Shown piece after piece: positions 33,446 to 45,030 of a stretch of 64,000 nt of DNA. Numbering within the stretch: position 1 is the stretch's first letter; each line of letters begins with the position of its first letter. The translations under genes were made by a program, and so were the position numbers. The DNA is from Sarcomyxa edulis (taxonomy: Eukaryota > Basidiomycota > Agaricomycetes > Agaricales > Mycenaceae). A model generated the notes under the pieces. It saw only the letters and a program-made list of their open reading frames with translations. It made no database searches and was not told the DNA's origin. The stretch covers positions 124,001 through 188,000 of the forward strand of contig QUOL01000019.1 of NCBI GenBank assembly GCA_009761415.1, given 5' to 3'.

Positions 33446-33862
33446 ATGACAAATAAATCTACATCCACCACGGAAGGAGTACGCAGCAGCTCCGAGAAGA
33501 GTGAGACGGGGACGCAACCCCAAGACCAAGACTCCGAGGAGACAACCCAAACACACTCTCCCATGGCGAATGGCGTCGTTGCCGCCGCCGCCCACTTGAA
33601 CGATATCGGCTTCGTGACTCCGCCGAAAGACTCTCCACCCCTTGTTGTCCCAGGAGCTCCTGGGGCGCCAGGGGTACGAGACCGCTCACAGAGGGTCTTA
33701 CAAAGAGGGCTGGCCGCGGAGAATCAGCATGGGATGATTGACCTTAGGAAGGCATTCAGAACGCCCGAATTCGGGAAAACAAATAATCAGAATGAAGATG
33801 GAGGGGAAGGAATATCTCGAGGTCCGGTGGACCTACAGCCTTCATTTTCGGACCTCCCCTAG
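33446..33862 (+). CDS. Small disordered protein, unknown function
   Basis: Single-exon frame giving 138 residues from ATG 33446 (M-T-N-K-S-T-S-T-T); an in-frame ATG at 33380 would add 22 residues. It is Ser/Thr/Gln/Pro-rich and acidic at the N-terminus, with a P-G-A-P-G-A-P-G stretch in the middle and a short more ordered-looking segment M-I-D-L-R-K-A-F-R-T-P-E-F. No signal peptide or membrane segment. Nothing identifies a function. Composition resembles the disordered neighbour at 32192, but I see no clear shared motif. Confidence 0.45.
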   Translation: MTNKSTSTTEGVRSSSEKSETGTQPQDQDSEETTQTHSPMANGVVAAAAHLNDIGFVTPPKDSPPLVVPGAPGAPGVRDRSQRVLQRGLAAENQHGMIDLRKAFRTPEFGKTNNQNEDGGEGISRGPVDLQPSFSDLP

Positions 33863-34091
33863 TTGCAGACACACGCGTACAGCTAGCTTGGAAAATTCGA
33901 GCAAAGACGATGAACGTTGAGTTCGGTCGTCTCCTCTTCGCGATAGGATGTTTTGTGCTACGTGAATGCGCTCTATAGTGACGAGGACTTGACCTGGGCT
34001 AGATTCAATTTGTATGACTGAATGGAAATGAAAAAAAAGACACAACTATGAGTGAATCGAAAAAAATAATTAATAGTGACGAGTTCAAGCC

Positions 34092-34674
34092 ATGAACGTT
34101 GAACACGAACTTGTGGCCAGCGCGACCAGTGCTGTACGGACCATCGCCTCCGACGGCGTCTCACCACAACACAAAGTGGCGGCAGGTGAATTCAAAGAGA
34201 AGAACTAGGGAAGAGGACGATTCAGATAAAAGCAGACCCAAAAGGATTAATGGGAGGGGGTATCCGAACGTTTCAAGTTCCATCATACTTGTACCACCAG
34301 CCAATTCTCCAGATACATACGAATATATGCCTGAAGCGCGAACTGCATCGAGATATACTGGATACTCCGCGATCCAAGGGCGGGGCCATGTCATCGAGCA
34401 CGATAGCTTCTAAGAAACCGCCGACGAGGCCCCTACAACCGATGAAGTCGCTAAGTCAGGCGATATATGGGATACGCAGTATCCGTCGACCTTCCAAGGT
34501 GCTCCGAGAGGTAGAGATACGGAGAAGTCTAGGGGAGAGCATGACCAGCCGAACACGATGGCAGCAACTAGATGTCCTGCATTTCATGCACGAGACGCGA
34601 TGATGATGGGGGACCTGAGACGCAAGGAATGGGTGGGCGAGCGACACCCTCAGCTAGCCTGCAGTTGCAGTGGA
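34092..34674 (+). pseudogene. Possible broken or read-through gene with in-frame TAA
   Basis: A start at 34092 gives M-N-V-E-H-E-L-V-A-S-A-T-S-A-V. A phase-1 donor at 34186 and an acceptor ending at 34225 (40-nt intron) join it to a hydrophilic frame (K-S-R-P-K-R-I-N-G-R-G-Y). That frame meets TAA at 34411-34413, then stays open for 86 more codons (A-D-E-A-P-T-T-D-E-V-A-K, R-G-R-D-T-E-K-S-R-G-E) to a TAA ending at 34674. The protein-like composition on both sides of the stop suggests either a recent nonsense mutation, a missed intron, or a shorter gene ending at 34413. No homologue recognised. Confidence 0.35.
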
Positions 34675-34765
34675 TAAAGTGAAGATCAGATTATCGATCA
34701 CAGCCCTATTTGTGACACATAATGCATGTGACTGTCTGTGTCACTCCTCCTCCTTTCTCACCACC

Positions 34766-36016
34766 ATGGTATCTCCTCCAAAACCTTGGGAACGTACAGG
34801 CCCAGTATCGACCTCAGATCTACCCCAGTCCAATACTGCTAGCACTAGCGCCAGCACTATCCCACCACCATCATCTTCAATTCCACCACCTGTCCCAGAA
34901 CGTCCTGCTTCTTTCGCTCCAACGACAACTACTCCCTATTCCAGACTAGGCTCCTCATATGGTACAATGGGATCTTATGGCGGTCTTGCATCACCTTACG
35001 GTGGTATGGGCACCTACGGAGGAGGTATAGGTTCATACGGCGGTATGGGTTCGTACGGTGGGATGGGCTCATACGGCGGTCTAGGATCTTACGGTAGCAT
35101 GGGCGGGTACGGAGGAGGAATGGGCAGCTACGGCTCGTACGGCGGCTACGGTGGAATTGGATCCTACAATGGTATGGGTATGGGTATGGGCATGGGAATG
35201 GGCGGTATGCTCGGTCCAAACGGTCTACCCCTCGACCCAAACGCCGTCAACAACCCATCCCTCACTCAGACTCTAGAATCCACAACACAACACACATTTG
35301 CCCTCCTTCACTCCATCGTCCAAACTTTTGGCGGCGTCGCTCAAATGCTCGAATCCACATTCATGGCAACACATTCTTCCTTCTTCGCTATGGTCGGCGT
35401 CATCGACCAATTCGGTCATCTACGGAACGCTCTCGGGAGCGTTCTTGGCTTATTCGGTCTCGTGCGCTGGATGAAGGAGATCCTGACTGGTACACCAAGA
35501 CATGAACTCCACGGCGAATTCAGAAACTTTTTGAACGGACGACCCGTCCCCAATCTCAACCCACCCAACACTCCGGTCCCAAAACCCAGCAAAAAACCTC
35601 TCATCATCTTCCTCCTCGCCATATTCGGTGTCCCCTACGCTATGACCAAACTCATCAAAATTCTCAATGAGCGTCAACAACAACAAGGCCTTATCCCTCT
35701 CAACGGTAACGGCAATGGCCAACAACTCCCACCTCTCGACCCATCCGCTTTGACATTCGCACGTGCTATATACCCATTCACCCCATCTCCTTCCAACCCC
35801 TCAGAACTACCCCTCAAAGAAAACGAAATCGTAGCCATCATGGGGAAACTGGATCCGAGATCTGGTGTCGAAGTCGACCCACGACTCGATGTAGAGGGCG
35901 CGGAGTGGTGGAAAGGGAGGACGAGAGAGGGGAGGGAGGGGTGGTTCCCTAGGAAGTGGGTTGAGATTCTTGAGAGGCGTAAGCCGGAGGAGGGGGCGGT
36001 GACTGTTGCGAAGTGA
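34766..36016 (+). CDS. PEX13: Peroxisomal membrane protein PEX13
   Basis: Docking-complex subunit for import of peroxisomal matrix proteins. Uninterrupted frame of 416 residues; ATG 34766 sits in an ideal context (CCACCATGG), and the open frame upstream of it is not family-like. The N-terminal third is Pro/Ser-rich, then a Tyr-Gly repeat region (about residues 60-145; units such as Y-G-G-M-G-S) of the kind reported to form a phase-separated pore. Two membrane segments follow: one near G-L-F-G-L-V-R-W-M-K and one at P-L-I-I-F-L-L-A-I-F-G-V-P-Y. The C-terminal SH3 domain starts A-R-A-I-Y-P-F-T-P and has L-K-E-N-E-I-V-A-I, E-W-W-K-G-R-T and G-W-F-P-R-K-W-V-E-I, all SH3 hallmarks. No intron seen. 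Confidence 0.95.
   Translation: MVSPPKPWERTGPVSTSDLPQSNTASTSASTIPPPSSSIPPPVPERPASFAPTTTTPYSRLGSSYGTMGSYGGLASPYGGMGTYGGGIGSYGGMGSYGGMGSYGGLGSYGSMGGYGGGMGSYGSYGGYGGIGSYNGMGMGMGMGMGGMLGPNGLPLDPNAVNNPSLTQTLESTTQHTFALLHSIVQTFGGVAQMLESTFMATHSSFFAMVGVIDQFGHLRNALGSVLGLFGLVRWMKEILTGTPRHELHGEFRNFLNGRPVPNLNPPNTPVPKPSKKPLIIFLLAIFGVPYAMTKLIKILNERQQQQGLIPLNGNGNGQQLPPLDPSALTFARAIYPFTPSPSNPSELPLKENEIVAIMGKLDPRSGVEVDPRLDVEGAEWWKGRTREGREGWFPRKWVEILERRKPEEGAVTVAK
34960..35205 (+). repeat. PEX13: Minisatellite coding the Tyr-Gly repeats of PEX13
   Basis: Imperfect 12-21 bp units around TACGGCGGTATGGG, ending in a GGTATGGGTATGGGCATGGG run. Translates as Y-G-G-x-G/S and G-M-G repeats. Confidence 0.75.
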
Positions 36017-37064
36017 AATATCTCTCAATATCAATCAGACATCTCCTGCCTCCCTGCTAGAACCCATCACTACGTCCATCCTATCCTATGCTATTGGACT
36101 GCGACTCTGCCCACATTCCTTCCCCCTCCTTTCCTATCTATTCGTCTCTGCACTCGTCCTGCACTCGTCCATTCTAATTCCCATTTCATCCCCGTTCGAA
36201 TATATCCCCAGCATTCTCATTCTCGTGTACTTACCGATATCCATTCTCTTCCTCAAAATATGTCTCTCCTTCCTCATTGGTCTTTTGTACGTGTCTCTTG
36301 TTAGTCTAGTGTACGGCTCTGAATGGATGTACATATGTTTCGAAAAAGACCGTAGACGATATCGATGCACGTGGATGTCCCAGTAGCACCGGCGTACCAT
36401 TATCATGTGATGTGACTGAGGGCGCTTAATTGATTGTAGAGAGGGACGCGTCAGAACATTGATCCCAGACTGATACTGTATAGGCAAGCTGAGCACCAGT
36501 CCAGAGTATAGGTGAAATCATGATGCTGTAGACAACACAACTTGAATATGTGATAACATATCCAATATAACTCTTACAGCTAAGTGTGGTGGTCGCAAGG
36601 TGGTCGTGCAACTAAACCCACAAATATTTGAGTCGCGGTCCTAGTCCGATGGCGACCTGACGATCTATAAGTATCTATAAAGGACGGGAGTCTCTCAAGA
36701 CGTGCCCAGTCCAGGCAATCCGTGAACAGACAGCATGTCTCTGTCTTCCCACGTAACCCGTGAGAAGCGAGACTCGGACCGTCCCTTTTGGAGATCAAGG
36801 AAAATTAGCCTTCTCGGTCTTATAATAGATAGTACTTACTTGAAGATTGCCCGCAATTTCAGGTTATACGCTGAGGATTCAGGCTTTGAGCTGAGGAGAT
36901 GATGATAGTAAGATAAGAGATGATAGACAGCCCAAAGAAAACGCGAGGTGCTAATTAGGCAGCAATGACTTCCAAATAAGATCAAGCATTGACCATCCCC
37001 CAATCACACTGAATGCAAAGGATAGACAGTGCAATATCCCCTCCCCTCATATTTGTGCAGCTTG
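36017..37064. other. Intergenic
   Basis: 1.05 kb. A hydrophobic open frame directly after PEX13 (about 36050-36386) lies in its 3' untranslated region and lacks a plausible start of its own. No other gene seen. Confidence 0.5.
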
Positions 37065-38563
37065 ATGTCTCAATACGACTCTCAAGCTATCAGCCTTGAA
37101 TGGCTGCGTTTTCGGCAGGATGTTCAAGTTCTCGCAAGTCAATTGAGAGAACTAGAGAAAGGCGGCGTCGACGAACAGACAAATGCTACAGCTGAAACAG
37201 CTCGGCTTCAGCGTTCTATCCAGTTGCAATGGGCAGAGAGATTGAAGAGGGCTGGATTAAACAGAAGGGATTGGCATATAACTAGGGAAGAAGTGCAGAT
37301 GGTTCGAGCACTGATGGGCGAGGGTATAGGATACAACGATGGCAACAGGGGTTTGCCATCTGACAGAAAGGCTCCTTTCAAGGCCCATGATACGTCGACT
37401 GTATACACTCCTTCAATCCCAAAACTACCCAGGGTTGACCTTACAACCCTCACCCAAGTCCCAGTACGTTCTTCGACTTTTTCGACCTTGAACACCCCGA
37501 GCTGATATCTGGATTTCTCCAGAGTACAACTGATCCAAACTATTCAGAGCAATGGGGAAAGGAGCATGCAAAAATAATGAGAGCCTCACAGTCACATAGC
37601 ACCTCGACGAGCATCAAAACCACCAGTCCCATGGGACCCTCCACCAATGAAACCAGACATGAATCGTCTCTACAACCTCTTCTCTCCACTCAGCTTTCGT
37701 CAGTTCATGTCGAGGATAACGACCAGAACGTTGCACAAATGCCAGAGTTGTCATTAGCAATGTCGTCGACATGGCCAACGTTGTGGCCACCGTCGCACGC
37801 CGCAATGCGCAACACTGGAATCGAGGTAGTGAGTGCGCCCAATCTGGGGGAGAAGGAGGGTGTTTTGATTGACAAAGATGGAGAGGTAGACGGTACTGGG
37901 AGGACAAGAAGGGCTGCTTTGGAAATGGACAGAAAAAGGGCTCAGAATAATGGAGGGCAGCTTCGAGGTTCAGGCTCAGATTCGCACCCTCAACAACAAG
38001 AAACGCCTCCACCGCAAGTGATCAGGATAGATGATCACTGCACCCACAACCCAACACGTATAGCGGTGACTGTCGATGGCGTCGCAGACGAAGAATCCCG
38101 AAAAAGATATCTAGGGAAGATGAATGGTTCATGGAAGTTTTGTGATAGGATTGTTGAGACTTCAGCGGTATCTGGAGGTGCGAAACCGGTTTGTCAAGAA
38201 GACTGGGACGATAGAGGGAAATATAAGCAAGGTTTTTGGGAAATTAGAGGCAACGGCAAGACTTACGATAGAACCAGCGCCACACATGAACGACCTCCAC
38301 AACCTGCAGATACAGGGTACACCGTCAGCAGCTCGCGCGGTACAGGCCCGGGCTCTGAGTTCAGACCCACTCCAGGAGGCGGACAGCCAAGGGGCCACGG
38401 TTACAACGGTAACGCAAATACTACAGGATCCCGAATACAATTTGATCCCACGGTACAGGCTTGGGAGTTCAATGTTAGGACTAATGAAACAGATGGGGAG
38501 GAGCAACATATAGAGCCAGATGGGCAATCATTGTCGTCAGGTCGTATTCCAAGGTTATGGTAG
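37065..38563 (+). CDS. Disordered protein with N-terminal helical module, unknown function
   Basis: Two exons, 37065-37463 and 37523-38563, with a 59-nt phase-0 intron, give 479 residues. ATG 37065 begins M-S-Q-Y-D-S-Q-A-I-S-L-E-W. Residues 1-95 look helical: L-R-F-R-Q-D-V-Q-V-L-A, then L-Q-W-A-E-R-L-K-R-A-G-L-N-R-R-D-W followed by T-R-E-E-V. The same pattern (W-x-x-R-L-x-x-A-G-L-x-x-x-D-W ... T-x-x-E) occurs near the start of the 54330-57552 protein. The remaining 380 residues are Ser/Thr/Gln/Gly-rich and probably disordered, with Q-Q-Q-E-T-P-P-P-Q. No membrane segment. Function unknown; likely a lineage-specific family. Confidence 0.65.
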
Positions 38564-39133
38564 GGGGGAATGAGAGGCCAAGGTCCAGATTTGTTGACGT
38601 GGAGGATGAAGAGAAGAGGGTCCCTGGGAGCACGATCTAGGGTGTGGCGAGGTAAGGAGTTAGCCTTTAAGAGGGATGTATTTGTCTGTTGTTCAATATT
38701 AGATTTTTGCATGTTGTTTGTAGCCAGTGAAATACCACAATTCTTGGAAACTATAAGAGCAGGGACATAATCAGTTAGCTTGAGAAGCAAGATCGTCAAA
38801 AGATGAGCAGAGTTGAAGAATACTGAATGAAAACGAATGAGGATAGGGGAGGTGCTGCTAAAAATATGACGTTCTTGTAAGCGCCAGTGAATTTAGCGCC
38901 AGAAAAAATAAAAACAATAATAGTGCTCGGGATAGCGCTCGAGATCAGCAGCCGAAGACACATGGCGCACTCAGAGTAAAACCCCTGTCTAAATCGCTTA
39001 CATTGAGGTTTGGACGAGTGCATCTGTAGACTCGACGAGCGTGTAGATGGTGAAAGTGACAGACAGAGAATGAGACTCGAAGGTTTGGAAGAGAGAAGAC
39101 AAAAGCATGCAATATATTGCGGGCACAAAGGCA
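38564..39133. other. Intergenic
   Basis: 570 bp; no supported gene. Short frames on both strands are unconvincing. Confidence 0.5.
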
Positions 39134-39553
39134 TCACGGGCACATTAATGTAACGGCCCCCACAAGAATCCGAGTACCCACGGTTTGTAATGACAGTGAA
39201 CTACTCCAACTCCGAAGAAAGGAAGAGAAAAGAAAAGAAGAGAAAAACTGGGAATATAACGCATCGCGAAAACAACAAAGATGAATTTCGGATGGACTCG
39301 GAGAATTAGATAGATGAATTAAAAAAAAGGACAAAGGGAAACGGAAACACGACGAGTTATAAGACCCACCTTGGATCCCAATATTATGAGTGGAACAGCT
39401 GTAAAAGCAGTCATGAGAGCCCAGAAAATCCATAGATCAAGGTCTGATGTGAGGATTCTCTTGGTAACGAGACAGGAGATGGCTTGCTGTTAAGACCACA
39501 CTGGCCATACAAGCTATGAGGCATGTCGATCGAGCCACAAGAGAAAGGTTCAT
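39134..39553 (-). CDS. Possible small membrane protein (tentative)
   Basis: A clean 39-codon exon at 39370-39486 lies between an acceptor (TTAACAG) and a donor (GTGGGT) and is phase 0 at both ends. It reads V-T-K-R-I-L-T-S-D-L-D-L-W then a hydrophobic helix F-W-A-L-M-T-A-F-T-A-V-P-L-I-I-L. An upstream start (M-N-L-S-L at 39553) could join through a 50-nt intron with a weak donor (GTGGCT). A downstream exon ending at 39134 (T-R-I-L-V-G-A-V-T-L-M-C-P) stays in frame through a TTCCCAG acceptor. The outer exons are guesses; only the central exon is persuasive. No family recognised. Confidence 0.25.
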
Positions 39554-39919
39554 ATCGGAATGGGGAGCAGATAAGTGCCAGCGGTTCAAGACCTGAGGCT
39601 CTGAAAGATATCCAAGGAGACGAATGCTGGCTAGTAGATCCAGAAGGGAGGGGGGGAGGCTGCCTGAGGAGAAGGGACCAAGATGTTGGGACCAAGATGT
39701 TGGTTGTCACAGGCCACTCGGAACTCAGCGCTCAGCGTTTGCTGGCCCCGCGTTGCTTGTCATGGGAAAATATCGTTAGACCTTCCACATTAGGAAGGTA
39801 TAGTTGCCTTATTTAGGAAGCTATGGGAGAAAACCGGCTCTGACGTGCGTCCAGGTGAGGCACAGGGTTCCATCAGACCCTCATGATCACGCCGTCTTCC
39901 GTAGTTCCACACCACAACA

Positions 39920-40349
39920 ATGGCCGAAGTTGTATCCAGTAACAGCAATGTCCTCTTGTACTTCCTCGCCATGTACGTCGATATATCTGTTCACTAATAT
40001 CGACTAACTCGCATTGTGGTTATTAGAATTTTACCACCTGTTGCGGTCTTCTTCAGTGAGTATCCTATCTATCAATGCTATGAATGGGCGCTGATTGATG
40101 ACTTTTGATCTCAGAACGCGGTTGTGCTGCTGGTAAACTAACAACATGTCTCCTTTGACGTTATTCACTCACATTGATTTCCTTGCATTTTTCCTAGATT
40201 TCTGGATCAATCTCCTTCTCTGTGTCTTGGGTTGGATTCCGGGTGTCATTCACGCGTGGTGAGTAACCTTATGTCAGGTGGACAAGTCCGTGGCATAACT
40301 TTTTTTATCGTCCAGGTACATCATCTCCAAGAGCGAGGGTGCTATGTAA
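39920..40349 (+). CDS. PMP3: PMP3/UPF0057 plasma-membrane proteolipid
   Basis: Five short exons (39920-39972, 40027-40055, 40115-40132, 40198-40258, 40316-40349) encode 64 residues, typical for the family. PMP3 proteins are two-helix membrane proteins that modulate membrane potential and cation tolerance. Both helices are visible: V-L-L-Y-F-L-A-I-I-L-P-P-V-A-V-F-F and W-I-N-L-L-L-C-V-L-G-W-I-P-G-V-I-H-A. The family signature between them, K-R-G-C-A-A-D-F, and the end Y-I-I-S-K-S are as expected. One exon is only 18 nt. The exon sum is exactly 195 nt including TAA. Confidence 0.96.
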
Positions 40350-40825
40350 AGAAAGCGAATTAGACACTGCCCGAGTCCCCCATCCTTCGTACGTTTGTTG
40401 TGTAACATCTGGAATTTTGCTTGTAATTTTACGCCGATCGATTTACCAACATCCACCTCAGAGCGTGCGTACCTGCCAGTGAGAGGCCGACGATTCCCTT
40501 CGCAGTGATGCTAAGACCTTATCAGTGCCTGTCTCATGTGTGCTCCATTCCGCTTTGAGCAGATAACCCCCACAGGATGATATGGATTTCCGTGCTAGCC
40601 TCCGCTTTCTATCTATTTCAGCATTCACAACAAATTCACAACCCAAACAAAATCGGCCCGATCGCGAACGAATGATGCGAGTCTGTCCTGAAGTTGCATG
40701 CTGTCGGTATCTATGTCGAATATAACGCGTCTGGTAATCTTGTTTACTCACGCCTGTCGTAGAGCTCTGCAGCCAGATAACCACTGGCAAGTCTTTTCCT
40801 GGAGCCTGAACGAGCTCGTTAAACC
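40350..40825. other. Intergenic between PMP3 and amidohydrolase
   Basis: 476 bp; no gene seen. Presumably the PMP3 3' region and the amidohydrolase promoter. Confidence 0.5.
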
Positions 40826-43800
40826 ATGGCAAAAGACTCCTTACCCATGCGCGTCGATCAACCACCCATTCTCTTTCCTGTGTCATACAAGAAGCACACA
40901 AACCCCCGTGTCATTATCACTTGGTTCCTTCTTGTTGTGTTCTCTCTGAGCCTCGGATTGACGTTGACGCAAGTCCGAAATATCCAAGGATCAGCCAGTG
41001 TTCCTTTTCATGCTACGGAGACGCTCAACAAGTGCCATCTTCTCTCTGTCACTCCTGCCTCTGCAGTTCATCATGCTCGCTCTCAGTCCGACCGATACGA
41101 TGCAGCTTTGACAAAACCAACACTTCTACGCAACGCGACTATCTGGACAGGACTTGTAGATGGATTCGAGGTCATCAAGGGCGATATATTACTTGATAAG
41201 GGATTGATCAAAGCTATCGGGCATTTTGATCCTGGAGATGCTGCCTTGTCACAATATACGGGGATTGTTTCGCATGATCTTGCTGGGGCTTGGGTCTCTC
41301 CTGGGTACGTGTCTCTCCGATGCGTTGTTGTTACCTAATTTTGACACTGGGACTGTGCAGAATCGTGGATCTTCATTCGCATATCGGCGTCGACAGTTCG
41401 CCAGAACTGAATGGTGCCAGCGATACCAACTCGAGAAAGGGACTTATCTTGCCTTGGCTTCGCAGGTGCGTGGGCCTTTCATGGCCACCTCATTAATCTC
41501 TCAATTGCCCTTTTCCCTTTTGGGTTCAAGCCTTGACGGTCTCAACACACACGACGATGCCTATCTCTTATCCATCTCAGGCGGTGTTACGACCGCTTTG
41601 GTCCTCCCCGGATCCGCTGATTCTATAGGTATACCTCCACCAGCGGATCTCGCACTTCGTGCTAACTACCCAACACAGGCGGTCAGGGATTCACCATAAA
41701 GCTACGACCCACTACGGAACGCTCCTCGTCTTCGTTGCTTCTCGAGCCCCCTTACAACTTGAATGGATCTGATGTAGACTCTTCTCTTCCGCTTCGCTGG
41801 AGACAAATGAAGTCTGTTATCTTATCTCGAACTTCGAACTATTATTTGTAACCTGACCGGTCATTTTGGGGGTTTAGACACGCGTGTGGTGAGTCTTGGT
41901 TTTGATTTACGCGTCATTGGCCAGTCATTTATGTTCCTTCCAATCTGATAGGCGAAAATCCTCGTAAGGCCGTTTACCATCGTCTGGTCTTGTGCTTCGT
42001 ATCTCAATAACAACAATACTTTAGGTCGCGTTTATTCTGGGACTCGAATGGACAACATTTGGGCTCTTCGTCAGGCGTCTGTTTCTTGACGTTGCTTATC
42101 ACACACGCACATACTTATTGTTCCTTGGTCACAGCTATGAAACGGCACGAAAGATCAAGGTATCTCAAGATGACTACTGCTCCGCGGCCCTAGCTGGAAA
42201 ATGGGATGTCTTAGGGGATACCAGGTTCCCGGAAGATTTACAATGGGAGTCGTTGGTCGATGTTCTTAGAGGTCGCGTCAAGGTATGTTTTTTTGGTGAT
42301 TGATCTCCCTTGTGTAACTAAAGCGATGTTACTTCTCGCTCATGTAGATCCACTTCCATTGCTACGAAGCTGTGGATCTTGACGGTATGGTTAGGGTAAG
42401 TCTCTGCCATGTATTCTCGATTTTTTTGATTTGTATACTTACGCGCTTACTACAGCTTACGAATGAATTCCAATTCCCAATAGCAGCATTTCACCATGCA
42501 CATGAAACTTATCTTGTTCCTGACCTGCTCAAAAAGACATACGGTGCGTCTATAAGCTACCGGTAGATCTTTACATATTCAACAGATTCAATCGTAGGTG
42601 GTGCTCCGGCCATCGCGATGTTCGCCACGAATGCACGGTACAAACGCGAAGCCTTCAGAGGCTCTGAATTTGCGTCGAGGATCTTAGCTGATAATGGGTT
42701 GAATGTTGTCATGAAGGTATGCTTCGTCACCTTCAACCATCGTTCCGGTATACTTACTGACGTGTTATATGCCGCAGAGTGACCACCCGGTGCTGAATTC
42801 TCGTCATCTTCTCTATGAAGCGCAACAAGCCCATTACTATGGATTGAGCGCAAATCTGGCCTTAGCTGCTGTCACATCTACACCTGCGACTGCTATGGGA
42901 CTGGATTACCGAATTGGATATATAAAGACAGGTGCGTGACTAAAATGGTCTTGTTCTTGGTCTGATTCGTCGACTGCCACTACAGGCTATGACGCAGGTT
43001 TGCATTCATATTGGATATTCATACCTCGTGAATATCGATGTTTATATCGTTCTAGATCTCGTAGTATGGGACTCCCATCCACTAGCTCTCGGAGCAACTC
43101 CCAAACAGGTCTACATCGATGGAATTCCCCAGCTCGAAGCCCCACACACCGTCGAAAAGCCACCTATATTCCAGCGTCTCCCCAAGACTCCCAATTTCGA
43201 TAAGGAAACGGCAGATACGATCAAATACGAAGGACTTCCCCCTCTAGAACCGACGAAGTCGAAAGCTGATATCGTGGTGTTCTCGAATGTTTCCAGTGTA
43301 TTCCTAAAAAAGCAAGGAGCTGTCCGAGAAGTCTTTTCAGCCGCTGCGAAAGGACAAGGTGTCGTCATCGTCGACAATGGGGTCGTCGTGTGCACGGGCA
43401 CATGTGACGCTGCGACATTCACGTCGAAATTGAAATCAGTGGAAAGGGTAGATCTCCACGGAGGTTCAATCTCGTACGTGCATTTGTCTCATCTACTACA
43501 CGTCTGTTGATGACTCCCTTGATCTTTCAGTCCGGCTCTTGTTTCTTTCGGTTCGCCTTTGGGCCTTCAGGAAATATCAGGAGAACCTTCAACATATGAT
43601 GGTGTTGTATTTGATGCGTTTGGCGAGGTGCCTGCCATAATCGGCGGCGACCAAAGTGTTATTCGTGCTGTTGATGGATTGCAGTACGGCACGCGAGATG
43701 CTCTGTACGTGGTATTTCAATATTTCTCGTTCTCAATTCCTGACAATTGATTAGCCTTGCATACCGTGCCGGAGTCACTGTGGGTATTACAGCACCTAAA

Positions 43801-44798
43801 TCTAATGGATTCCTAGTCGGCTTGAGTACCTCGTTCTCTACAGGAGCAGCTCATAGCTTGGAGAAAGGTGCTGTTCTCGAAGATGTGACCGCTTTGCATA
43901 TCACGATTGGGCATTCATCGCCGACACCTAGCGTCAGTACCCAGATCGCTTCCCTTCGAAGGCTCCTTAAAGGAGAAGCCAAGGGAGAGTTGGGAAACAC
44001 TTTCGAAGAGGTCGTGAAAGTAAGCCATCGTTTTGGATTTCCTCTATGAATTTCTTTTGCTCACTTCTCACAGGGGAATCTCCCATTGGTTGTGAATGTC
44101 AACAGCGCGGACGTCATAGCTTCTTTGATAACACTCAAGCAAGAAATCGAAGCAGAGGGCGATACGAAAATCAAGTTGATTCTCGTAGGTGCTGCAGAAG
44201 CCCATCTTTTGGCGAAGGAGATTGGCGAATCCGGTGTTGGTGTCATCATAGCACCAATTCGCCCGTTCCCAAAGAAATGGGAGTCCAGGCGAATGTCAGT
44301 CTTATTCTTGATAGTTCTTGTGTTTATCCGGATTGAAATCTGTGGTTCAGTCTGGCTGGACCACCTCTGACAAAGGATAATGCCATTGCGGCTCTCCTTG
44401 CATACAACGTGACCGTTGCGCTTGGGACCAAAGATCAGTGGAGGTATGAATTCTTGATCATCAATTCAATACTTGGCATCAAGAAAGCTCAATGACTTCC
44501 TCCACTTTTCACTGAAGTGTGCGTTCTACCCGTTTTGATGTCGCATGGGTATGTTCGACTTCAATCTGAACCGATTGAGTTGACGTGAATTGACATATCT
44601 GCTGTTCAGGCTGCTCTTGAAGCAAATCTCTCCAAAGAGGAAGCGTTCGCATTAGCCTCGGTCAACATCGAGGCTCTCCTCGGTGTTGAAAATGATTTCT
44701 CGGACTTAGTTGCCACTAGCGGAGGTGGCTTGTTGGATTTCGAGTCGAAAGTCGTCGGCGTTATTTCCCCTCGTCGGGGCGTTGTTGATTTTGTGTAG
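40826..44798 (+). CDS. Membrane-anchored amidohydrolase-superfamily protein, tandem composite domains
   Basis: About 900 residues from many exons. ATG 40826 begins M-A-K-D-S-L-P-M-R-V; residues about 25-50 form a single signal-anchor helix (I-I-T-W-F-L-L-V-V-F-S-L-S-L-G), so the enzyme part should face the secretory lumen or outside. The first half is a metal-dependent hydrolase: N-A-T-I-W-T-G, the metal motif I-V-D-L-H-S-H-I-G, a later F-H-H-A-H-E, K-S-D-H-P-V-L, and the composite-domain return G-Y-D-A-D-L-V-V-W-D-S-H-P. The second half repeats the layout (K-A-D-I-V-V-F-S-N-V-S-S-V, V-D-L-H-G-G-S-I-S-P) but lacks the HxH pair and is probably inactive. Fungal relatives are often labelled CE9-like or imidazolonepropionase-like; substrate unknown. 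TAG ends at 44798. Inner exon borders are approximate. Confidence 0.85.
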
Positions 44799-45030
44799 GA
44801 ACTTGGCGGCTGTTCTGTAGTACAACTCACTTGGAATAAACGAAATAGCAGATTGTTGGGGAATGTCCTAGTGTATTGGTTCCTATTCGCTGTAGGATAT
44901 ATCGTATCGAGTACTCTACATTCAGCATCCTACATCCGAGTCTAAAGCGCCACCCAGCGATGCAATTTTCAAGCCATTCTTGGAATCTTTAAATCTGGCA
45001 GAGGCGGTGATGGTAACACTACGTGGTCGT

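Noticed and set aside
36006..36386. Hydrophobic 126-codon frame after PEX13
   Set aside because: It lies in the PEX13 3' untranslated region, overlaps its last codons in another frame, and its hydrophobicity follows from T/C-rich sequence.
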